NCBI GenBank assembly: GCA_023974075.1
Contig: CM043808.1
Coordinates: forward strand, 25,551,578 to 25,615,577
DNA: 64,000 nt
Direction: 5' to 3'
Source: Chaenocephalus aceratus
Lineage: Eukaryota > Chordata > Actinopteri > Perciformes > Channichthyidae
A model generated the notes under the pieces. It saw only the letters and a program-made list of their open reading frames with translations, did no database searches and was not told where the DNA came from. The position numbers were made by a program, and so were the translations under genes. Positions 32,876 to 52,200 of the stretch are shown piece by piece. Position 1 is the stretch's first letter. Each line of letters starts with the position of its first letter.

Positions 32876-33724
32876 TTTGAAGGAAAATCTTAAAACACTG
32901 TAATCTTCTAACAAACAGCTTTTCTTATTCCTCTTTTTGGGTCAACATATCCTCTTCCGCATCGAAAGGTGGTCTCTAAAGCTCACAGATCTGTAGATAA
33001 ACGCTTGCCGCTAAAGCGCTTAATTCCTCTTTGCAGATGTTTTGTAGATCTAAGCAAACTGAGTGTCGTGACACTTCCGGTGTCGTCTTTTTTTCCTTCA
33101 CAATTGTTTCAAAGATATCAGAAAAAGGAACATCATTGTTCATTAAATGAATACAATTGGGATGCATTATATACAGAAAAAAAGAGAGCGAAATAAAACC
33201 AAAATACAAGTGGTCAAACAGGAATTAACGTGTGTAGAAATTGGTAAAATTATATTTGTGAAACTTCCGGTGTCGTCTTTCGCACACGATTGGCCGCCGC
33301 AAACTTTACGTAATCTACGTAAGCAAACATGGCCGTTGACTGCAGTTGACTTTTTTTGCCATGTGAAATACAGCTGGTAATTATGATTTATTAACAACTT
33401 CCACATAATATTTGGTTGAGTACAAAACGTCATGAATGTATTTAAATGCCGATAACTTTGCACGAGGGGTGAATTGCTGCCAACCGTTTAACGTTAGTCC
33501 AACTCAAACGTAAACACGTTTTGCTGCTATTCTAAGTCTAAATTACATAATTGCAATGCTATATTGGTTATAAACGTGTGAAGCATGATATTATATAAAA
33601 CTCCCAAAGGTGTTTATTTAGTTTAGCCTTTATGCTGTGATAATATTATGCTTCTAAGTGGTTGCAGTTGGGCTCGTTTCTGGAAAGCTTGTGAGGTTAT
33701 CATTCTTGTTTCACCTGTTCAGAA
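32876..33724. promoter_or_regulatory. Shared churc1/znf106 bidirectional promoter
   Basis: Two genes start outward from this 849-base gap. It contains an 18-base exact direct repeat ACTTCCGGTGTCGTCTTT at 33073-33090 and 33263-33280. Each copy holds an ETS-type core (CCGGAAGT on the minus strand). An inverted CCAAT box (GATTGG) sits at 33288-33293 and a YY1-like AACATGGCCG follows near 33326. One ETS copy lies nearer each gene, consistent with divergent housekeeping-type transcription. Start sites are not directly visible. Confidence 0.6.
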
Positions 33725-42027
<8,303 letters not shown>

Positions 42028-43250
42028 CAGCGGTGGAGCTGAAGAGACTCGGCATTTACGGTTGGAGTCCCATGCGTTACAGTACTTAGCTGAACCCTTG
42101 GTTTCAAAGTTCTTTTCAGGGTTTTGGGTTAAATCTTCTGTTGAATTCAAATGGGAGGTAATTTCCTGTTATTTCTCTAGCTGAAATAGTAGTATTCACA
42201 TCGCTTTGGTTTTGTGTGTACTCTGGGGTCTCTGACAGTCCGCTTGTCGTTGATCCCTGAATGATTACATTTATTATCAGTTATTTGAGTGTAAAAGGCC
42301 TGATTACTGTTTTATTTATGTTTTTTTTTTATAAACTGAATTTGTGACTATTTTATACAGCTACCTTTCTCAGAAACAGAAATGTCATTAGTAAATACAA
42401 AGATACATTTTAGAAGCATTTCTACAACTATGCTGCATTGGCTGAAACACCTCCGAAACCTAGGGCTAATATTTAGCAACCCGATCCTACTGTATTAGCG
42501 ATAATACCATTTGATATGAAGGTATTTTCCTGTAACAATTTCTCCATAATGACTTCCTGACTCAGACTGTTGTCTTATGCTTCATTACATATATACACCA
42601 TCTATCATTTGATCACTTTTACATTGTTACATTTCAGAGATGAACGGTAGGCATCGTGCTTGTCCCCTGTATCCCTTCATATGTTTGAGAACTGTTGTTG
42701 TTGGCAATGGAAGAAGTGGTGGTGAAAGTTGTAAGACCAAAATGTCCAGAGAGTACCTTCTAAGAAAGCTGTTTTTAAAGTCATGCCTTCATGTTATACT
42801 GTACAGTGTGTATTTGAGTTTCATACCTACTGTATTTGTACAGCAATAAAAAATATAATCTAGAAAATGTTCCTCTGCTTTTTTGAAAACATTATATATT
42901 CTCTAAAAATGCTGTCATACAAAAGGTTACATGTTGGTTCTCATATTCAAACATTACTTAACAATGATACCCAAAGTTTAGCATTACAACCCAAATATTC
43001 TTAACAACGTCACTGCCCAAAACATGATTGCTGCTGACACCTTAACATAAGTGACATAACATTGACCTTACATTTACACATCATAGTTTGAATGATCTGA
43101 GAAATCTAAATTCCACATCAAATCCCGATATGATTCGCAATCAAACATCTGATTTGTGAAAAAGATGTAGATGTCGCAAAAAGTATGTGCAAGAAGAGAT
43201 GAAGTCATGATTGAACATCAGCTCCACGCGTCAGCGCTCAGGAAGGTCAC
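42028..43250. other. 3' UTRs of convergent znf106 and capn3
   Basis: From the znf106 stop to a polyadenylation hexamer AATAAA at 42845-42850 the sequence is probably znf106 3' UTR (about 820 bases). The rest, up to the capn3 stop at 43251, should be capn3 3' UTR. I see no convincing minus-strand hexamer close to the capn3 stop; one AATAAA lies at 42311-42316, inside the znf106 3' UTR, so the two transcripts may overlap. No other gene was recognised. Confidence 0.5.
42845..42850 (+). promoter_or_regulatory. znf106 polyadenylation signal
   Basis: AATAAA about 820 bases after the stop codon, followed by A/T-rich and then TGTTCC-containing sequence. It is the best plus-strand hexamer before the opposing capn3 gene. 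Confidence 0.5.
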
Positions 43251-46200
43251 TTAAGAATACATGGTCAGCTGAAGCCACTGGAAAGAGAGGCAGAGAAACA
43301 AATATGAGCTTAAATGGGGTTTCATTTTGATAGTTACTCACAGTACACATTGTGACTAAAAACCCAAGACACATTCAACTGTTTTGTAATGCATGGTCGA
43401 TTTTGTGGATGTAGTATGTATTTCATTTGCGCCTTATAGTGAGGAGTAGTCTCAAATGTTTGTTCTTAATAAATGGACAGAATTTTAGAAACCCTTGTAA
43501 GTGTTATGTAATCCAACATAGAAGTACCTCATAGACTGCAATATGTTTAAAAGCTCTTCAAACTATTACTCTTAAAACATGAATGCCCTTCCTCACATGC
43601 ATGACTCTCAAAGAACATGTTTGTAGAACTGTACGCAACGACATACAGTATAAATGGCAAAAGACACAGAATATCATGTTGTAAAGAACACTAAAACAGG
43701 CTTACCTCCAGGACATTCAGCTTTATTACTCCATCTCCGTCTTTGTCAAAGGCGTCAAAAGCTCCTGCACAAGACGCAACAAGTCAGTCTTTATGTAACT
43801 CTTAATACAACGTACAGTGATGCAAGGCTGCAGGTACCGGCTTACACAATTGAAATGTGGCCCTGCAAAGATTGTGTAAAAGTGTAAAATATTCAGAGGA
43901 AATAAATGAAAGGTGAGAGTGTGGTGTTACTTACTGAACATGCCCTCTAGTCTCACGAAGCAGCAGATGTAACTGTCGAAGTCGATGTTGAGGTGTTCGT
44001 CTGCGTAGCGCATGGCTATGATGTCATACAGCTGTTTGTTCAGGTGGAACCCTGCATGGGAGGGACACTCAGATTAGTCAATAGTTTATTTCCAGTTTCA
44101 ACAGAACGGCAATTATGGGATGTTATTTCTGACAAACTGAGAAAAATAGAATGCTTGCCATTTTATTTGGTTATGAATTGAAAGATGTGAAGTGTAGTCT
44201 ACAACATTTACATTTGAATTTAGAGACCACAATTGATGTAGTTATATATTTTTTATTTTCAAAGCCTAAATATAAGGTAGTATAAAATCTGTAATTTTCA
44301 ATGACATTTTTTTTGTGAGTCGTTAATACTTAAATAAATATATTTGTTTATTGTTAAAATTTTCTTTTTTGAAGCTGTGCTCACCTGCATCATTAACAGC
44401 GTTCCTCATCTCAAAACTGCTGATGGAGCAAGATTGGTCTTTATCGTATTTTCTGAAGATCAGCTGGAGACACACGAGGAGACGGACAGTCAGTTGTTTG
44501 TTTTAAAATAAGCAGAAGATATAGAAAGATGAAAACGGTCCCACCTGCCACTCCTTGATCTTTTTCCACAAGTGTTTGAACTCCTGCAGGTTCAGCTTCC
44601 CCGTACCATCAGTCTGAGAGAGGTCGGTTATGGAAAACCAACGGAGCCAGTAAGGACGATTTTAGATCGTAGAGATAAAATAGGGCTGAAAAATGTGTAC
44701 TTTTTTTACAACATTCTATTTAACATATCAAATTAATATTATATTAATTTGATATATTATATCTATAAACCATATCCTCAATTTGAATATACCACCCTTT
44801 TAAAAACAGGCACATGCCTGCCTCCCTGTGTGTTGCAAGCAGAAAAGCAAACCGTTTTTTGACTGCCAAAAGATATGGATTTAAGCAGAATATTTAGTTG
44901 GATAAAACATCTGAATTGCTTTGAAAACTCTGGAAAAGTTGTTAATTTAAGTCAGAAACAATCCTGCACGGATACCATTGGAATCTAATTCTAGTATCAG
45001 CATAATAATAATAAAAAATATAAATGCAACACTTTTGTTTTTGCTCCCATTTTTCACGAGATGAACTCAAAGATCTAAAACATTTTCTATATACACAAAA
45101 TAACCATTTCTCTCAAATATTGTTCACAAATCTGAAAGAATCTGTGATAGTGAGCACTTCTCCTTTGCCGAGATAATCCATCCCACCTCACAGGTGTGGC
45201 ATATCAAGATGCTGATTAGACAGCATGATTATTGCACAGGTGTGCCTTAGGCTGGCCACAATAAAACGTGCAGTTTTGCTTTATTGGGGGGGTCTGGGGG
45301 GGTCCGAAAACCAGTCAGTATCTGGTGTGACCACCATTTGCCTCACGCAGTGCAACACATCTCCTTCGCATAGAGTTGATCAGGTTGTTGATTGTGGCCT
45401 GTGGAATGTTGGTCCACTCCTCTTCAATGGCTGTGCCAAGTTGCTGGATATTGGCAGGAACTGGAACACGCTGTCGTATACGCCGATCCAGAGCATCCCA
45501 AACATGCTCAATGGGTGACATGTCCGGTGAGTATGCTGGCCATGCTAGAACTGGGATGTTTTCAGCCTCCAGGAATTATGTACAGATCCTTGCAACATGG
45601 GGCCGTGCATTATCATGCTGCAACATGAGGTGATGGTCGTGGATGAATGGCACAACAATGGGCCTCAGGATCTCGTCACGGTATCTCTGTGCATTCACAA
45701 TGCCATCAATAAAATGCACCTGTGTTCGTCGTCCATAACATACGTCCTGCCCATACCATAACCCCACCACCACCATGGGCCACTCGATTCACAACATTGA
45801 CATCAGAAAACCTCTCACCCACACGACGCCACACACGCTGTCTGCCATCTGCCCTGAACAGTGAAAACCGGGATTCATCCGTGAAGAGAACACCTCTCCA
45901 ACGCGCCAGACGCCATCGAATGTGAGCATTTGCCCACTCAAGTCGGTGACGACGACGAACCGAGTCAGGTCGAGACCCCGATGAGGACGACGAGCATGCA
46001 GATGAGCTTCCCTGAGACGGTTTCTGACAGTTTGTGCAGAAATTCTTTGGTTATGCAAACCGATTGTTGCAGCAGCTGTCCGAGTGGCTGGTCTCAGACG
46101 ATCTTGGAGGTGAACATGCTGGATGTGGAGGTCCTGGGCTGGTGTGGTTACACGTGGTCTGCGGTTGTGAGGCCGGTTGGATGTACTGCCAAATTCTCTG

Positions 46201-49200
46201 AAACGCCTTTGGAGACGGCTTATGGTAGAGAAATGAACATTCAATTCACGGGCAACAGCTCTGGTGGACATTCCTGCTGTCAGCATGCCAATTGCACGCT
46301 CCCTCAAAACTTGTGACATCTGTGGTATTGTGCTGTGTGATAAAACTGAACATTTTAGAGTGGCCTTTTATTGTGGCCAGCCCTACTTTTGAATTGCTCA
46401 AGCAAGATAAGCTCCTGCAGATCTTCCAGAGTTTTTACTTGTGAGGAAACACATCAACGGTTTAAACTAGTGGTTAAATCACGAGCAAACTCCATGTGTG
46501 ACTGCTTCTCTTTTCTGAGTAACCTAAAGCGCTGTCGATATGCTTCAGGTACTAACTCAAATGCCCGAAGTACAGCAGCTTTCACCAACTGGTAATTGCT
46601 ACTGTCTTCAGTAGTCATGGCAGCGAAAGCCTCCTGGGCCTTTCCAGTGAAGACACACTGAAGCAGAAGGGTGCGCTCAACATCAGACCAGTCTCGTGCC
46701 TCTGCTAGACGCTCAAATAACAAAGAAAATGTCTGGGTCCTTTTCGTTGAACCTCGGAACTATCCTCAAACTAACACCAACATCAAATGCTTCATTTGCA
46801 GGAACCTGACCTACGGTCTCTGCAGCTCTCCTGGTCTCAGATGGAAGCTTACCTTCACTCATCAGCTCCAATCTATAGCGCTCCAAGTCTAGTTTTTGTC
46901 TAACCTGAACTTGAGCCATCTCCGCTTCTTGAAGACGGGCATTTTGTCTCAACTTTTCTATCTCCACATCACGTTCCAAGTGTAGCATTAGAAGCTCTTT
47001 CTGTTCTTTAAATGATAGTCCAACCCCAAGTCCAGACAGGACTGGAACCACACCTGAAACATTACCTGACTCAATTGACTGTTGGGAGGCAGGCCCCAGA
47101 AAGACAGACAACACTTTTTTCCACTAACTGTGCCTTTATTTCTACCAACAACTCCTCTTTATTCAACTTTTTGGGAAGTTCAAGACCATACTGGTCAGCC
47201 ACTCTCAAAAGCTGATCTTTTGTATAAGTACGCAACAAATCCTCATTTGGGGACTCAACAAAATCTTCAATAGAAGCCATTTAACTGTTTACCGACCAAG
47301 GCAAGGTTTTTCCAGCAGTACTGATAGTGAAAGACAGTTTTCATATGGAGACCCCACTCCTCTGGCTAACTACCTTACCAAATGCTTACGGACTCACTCA
47401 ACCCTAGTCTTCGTGTAGAATTGTGGGAGGATTTTAAGCACAAAAGCCCAGTGACCCGGTTAATTCTCAGCAATTGAAAATCACCTAGGCAGTCATGGAG
47501 TGCACCCGAGCAAATGCTCTAGCCACTTACTACACAAAAACAACAAACAAAAACAAAAAAAGGTTCAATGGAGACAGCTTGTGTCTCTCATTGCTTATAC
47601 CTAACAGGAATAAGGGTTCCAAACATTTGACAGCCTTTAACACCAAACAGCAATACCGGAAAACATAGCTTGCCTTGGACAGAAACACAACTGTGAGTAA
47701 GACCAGTTACTTAGACAGAGTAAGATCAACCTGACCTATTTTCCCCAACAAAACTCAGAGTCAACCAACAAGCTGTGTGAACACAGGGAGCACAGCCAGG
47801 CAGAAGGGGGGAGGGGTTGTCACACTGTCTAATCAGCATCTTGATATGCCACACACCTGTGAGGTGGGATGGATTATCTCGGCAAAGGAGAAGTGCTCAC
47901 TATCACAGATTTGTTCAGATTTGTGAACAATATTTGAGAGAAATGGTTATTTTGTGTATATAGAAAATGTTTTAGATCTTTGAGTTCATCTCATGAAAAA
48001 TGAGAGCAAAAACAAAAGTGTTGCATTTATATTTTTGTTCAGTGTATTAGTGAAGCCTATCATCTTGAAATGTAACTGTGCAGAAATGTTGTGTTTAAAC
48101 AGAATGAATAGGCCTACAAAAAATAGATGACAATGAATGCTGATTTACAGATGTGAATGTCAAAATTATAAATAAGGATAACATTTTTACATTTTTACTA
48201 CTGATAAATGACTTTTTTGACTTTGCTATACTAGAATATACAGGTAACATAGTTTCCATGTTCTACCACTGGGTGGCTCAACGGAGTAACTGAGGATGTT
48301 CAATAACTAGAGGAGTTCAAACCAATAAATAACCACCTTATCTGTTGTGAGCTCTGTATAAACTCTGGTGGTTTCAGCTGAAAGGATACATCCATCAAGG
48401 CGATCATACTCCGACATGTCTCAAGGCTGAAACCCTCTGTCTTTATGTCATTATCTGTAGAAAGGAAGGCTAGGTATGATTGATCACATGACACACAATG
48501 CACAATAATGACTCAAATCAACCAGTGTATTCACGTTTAGAGAGCACGTTCTTCATGACCGTCTTGAGTTCGTTGGCGCAGATCTGCATGTCCTGATAGA
48601 CGGAGGGACAATTTGTTTCATGTATTAATATAAATATAAATTGTAAATCCAAGTCTTGCCTGTTTTATCCTTCTTGTAGCCTACTCACATCTCCAGCAAT
48701 CTTTTGGTAAATGGCTCTGAACTGTTTTTCCTCCTCAGTCTCCTCCTCTTCTTCGAGTAGATTTATCTGAGGGCCACGTGAGAAAGAAGTACATTTCTTA
48801 AGATGATAAGGGTCCAATATTTCATCGCCATATTCAATCTGCTTTAGTTTGCTCATGACAGCACAGCAAACAATCATAACACAACAGTAAAGACACACAA
48901 AAACAACTAAAGACACATACTACCAATAAGTAATAAAACCTACGCCGTAAATGTAACATTCATTCGTGGATATTGACAGTCAAATAGGAATGTCTTTTGC
49001 AAAATAAGAATGAACATGATTTTTGGCCCAAATATGTAGTTACTGTGAGGTGGTTTTGGTGTAAATTGGAAAAGGTTTGACTACCTCCATGTGCTGGATA
49101 CGGACATTACTGAATATAACAGAACAGTAGAGCAATGTCGTTTTTCAGAGATGATTTGACCAGATTCTTAAATAAATATTGCACAAATAGGACTACTTTT

Positions 49201-52200
49201 CCTGTCATTACATTTTGAGTTCTCAGTCATCTTGAAACATTAAACGATGTGTTTAATGTGTGCCTGTTGCTCTATATATAACACTACATTTATGACGTTT
49301 AAGCTCTGGATGCTTTCCCGTAGCACAGGAAAGCCACCCATTGGATAAACATAAACAACTCGGCCCGTCTAACCTGAGGCCTCACAGGGAAACAGGTGCA
49401 GCGGAGACACTTGAGATCATTGGCCCCACTCTCAATTGCTTAATTCTCAAAGGGGTTATTTGACCTGGTCGAGAGCGCATGTCAGAGCCGCCAGTCTCCA
49501 GAAATGAGTAACTACCAGCTCTTAGCTGTGTGTCTGCAGTGTCAACGTTTGTGTCCTAAAATCAGGAGATTACCTTTGGCTTCTTCTTCTTCTTCTTCTC
49601 TCCCCGAATGCCGTCGTGCTCGATTTCTTTGTTGGCTTTTGCTCTGTCTGACACAAATACAATAGGCTGGCATGGGCAACGGCATTAGTTAGTAAGAGGA
49701 GAGACGGGTTAAAAAAAGACAAACAGAAACAGAAAAGAGAGAGTTATTTATAGTTATTCCACTGGTTTTATTCTATATATGCGATAATGGTACAAACTAC
49801 CAACATTTAAAAAGCAGGCATAATGGAGAGTAGCAGGAGTGAAGCAGTGGATAAAGCAGAGAGCCATCTAGCAATGCTTTTTGACACATGCATGCATGCA
49901 TTACCTTCTCCTTCTTTTTCGTGTCTTGCTGATGACCAATGACACAAGGAAGGACAGAAGGATGACATGAGATGAAAAGGAGGAAAACACTTATCATGAC
50001 AGTTGTTTTTGGGGGGAAACAATGAGTAGAGTGTGAATTGGGAGATGACAATTAGTTTGAGAAAACAATGTTGATTAAATAGGTGTTACACAGTTGGGGT
50101 TTAGAAAATATGAAATGCAAACTGATATTTCAGTGTGTTTCGGGCAGTAGGCCTCTGCACTGCACTATTTTGTTTCATATATTTAACCTTTTAAAAAGGA
50201 AGTAGGAAAGGATGGTTTATTTGGGAATGAATTTTCCTTTGGGAAGATGGGAGCTTGTGTATTTTTCTTAATAACTTAATAATAAAATATCATCTCTATC
50301 CTATCCTCAATTTGTTTTACGTCTGATTCTCTTTCAATTTAAATTTCTTATAAAGTTAAAACAAATTCAAGTGTGTTGCAAAAGAAAGTATCCGCTTCAA
50401 ACATATTTTATATACCGTGTCCTCTAATAAAATATCGATCCCAACATATAAACTTGCCCCTAGAAGTGATTAAAACCATGTCAGAATAATTAGACATAAA
50501 AGGTGAACCTACTCTTTTGTTTTTAACCTTTTCACCACTGAAATCACCACTGTCAGAATTATCAAGACATATCTACAACCCCACTACTTATTCAAACACT
50601 TTGCGAACCTGTGTTTTGTCCATCCCGACGTTATCCTCCTCCCTGTGAGGAAAAACAAACACATTAGGATTCCTTTTAGTTCTTGAATGACCTTTCACTT
50701 GAAGACCTTATATTTGCAATTGTCAACAATCCCCAAAATATGCCACCCTGAGTGATACTTACTCTGTAATGCTCTGCTTCTCAGAGAAGACCCTGAGGAT
50801 GAACTCCCCCTCCTGATGGGCTTCAAAGGTGGTGGGGACGATGACGTACTCTCCTGGAGGAAGATGGATGCGCTCCGTCACCTCCCGCAGGTTAATGTAG
50901 GTCTTACATTTTGCTTTGGAGGCGTTGTACAGGAAGAAGTCCTTCTGCAGGTGTTGATTCTGTCCAAGCATCTACGGAAGGAGATATATCAGATGGTGGG
51001 ATGGGACTAAACTCTTCAAATAAGAAAAGCAGTCAAAACAGAAAAGGTATTAACGGAAATGGATCATTCAAAAAGAGGGAATTGAGACAAAAATGATCAA
51101 AGATCCTGCATTTAGGATTGAAAGTATGAAATACATTAAATTAATAATTACTAGCTCAATAAAGGATACATTCAATTGAAATTAAGAACTACAATGGATG
51201 AAACAAGCAGTTTGACTGGCCTCTGGGAAATAGGAAGGGCATTTTCACTATTTTATAACTGTTTGATTCAAATAAATAAGTGACTTTAAGTCACTGTTGT
51301 AAATTATCCTGTCATGTGTACTTAACATGGGAATAAACTCCTCAAATAAGACAAGTAGTCAAAACTATTACATTAATAATTCCAAGCTCAATAAAGGATA
51401 CATTCAATTGAAATTAAGAACTACAATGGATGAAACAAACAGTTTTACTGGCCTCTGGGAAATAGGAAGGGCCTTTTCACTATTTTATAACTTTTTGTTG
51501 ACTAAACGGTTAAATAATCAAATAAATAAGTGACTTTAAGTCAGTGTTGTAAATTATTATAAAGTAGTTTGGCTTGTGATGTCACGTGTACATTAAGGTT
51601 TCACAAGAGCTATATACTGCTTATCTACGACATGAACTGCTAACCCAAGCACACACAGACTCAAATCTCTGGAAATGCAGGCCGATACTGTGGACATCAT
51701 CAAACTAACGTCCTCTTTCAGGATGGCCGTACCTCCTTGGGCACCTGCAGAGACAAAGAAGAAGATATTGAACCCACTGACCCAATGAATCAGCTTATCC
51801 AGTGGTTTTGTTTTTTTGTGATCAGTACCTCGTAGATGGAAAATCCGATGGTGAAGAACTTGGCCCCTTGGTGGCGCTGCATCCTGCGACCTTTCTGCAT
51901 CAGAGCCACGACCACGGTGCAGGCCGCCTGGTGGTCCTCGGGGTCGTCGTCCTCCTCGGACAGCTGCAACCGATACTGAGGGTTCGTCCAGAAAGTGTCT
52001 GTGAAACACAACAAGTATATTCGCATTTACAAGTGGTCACATGACAGCAGTGACAACACAAGATCCAGGTGGGAAAGATATTGATCTTTCTTACACTGCT
52101 TAGTTGAATACTCGATTCTGATTGGTCAAGTCAGACGGCGCGCTATGCATGGGGACCCCTTGAGGGGGGTTACCATACATGTCGTTGCAGTTAATTAAAG

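Larger units (their letters stand above)
45016..48048 (-). mobile_element. Composite Tc1-type transposon carrying an LTR-retrotransposon fragment
   Basis: Inverted repeats of about 210 bases bound the element. The left one runs from about 45016 (ATAAATGCAACACTTTTGTT) to the CACAGGTGTGGCATATCAAG word near 45190-45210. The right one mirrors it from about 47827 to 48048 and ends TTTGTTCAGTG before TA. TA is the Tc1/mariner target. The left tip is eroded. A decayed transposase occupies 45315-46319. Leader and gag sequence (about 46386-47824) interrupts the right inverted repeat, because the inner repeat words split there. The insert sits in the capn3 intron between 44613 and 48390. The right part recurs after the gap as 54371 to about 55257. 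Confidence 0.75.

Noticed and set aside
45225..46316. Plus-strand open frames overlapping the Tc1 transposase
   Set aside because: They are antisense shadows; the minus strand holds the recognisable helix-turn-helix and DDE motifs.
46386..47826. An endogenous retrovirus in the capn3 intron
   Set aside because: Only leader and a broken gag are present. There is no protease, polymerase or envelope, and the gag type is that of Gypsy-like retrotransposons.
51004..51560. CRISPR-like or satellite array from the repeated intron words
   Set aside because: There are only two units of about 232 bases, imperfect, with no repeat-spacer alternation. It is a simple tandem duplication.
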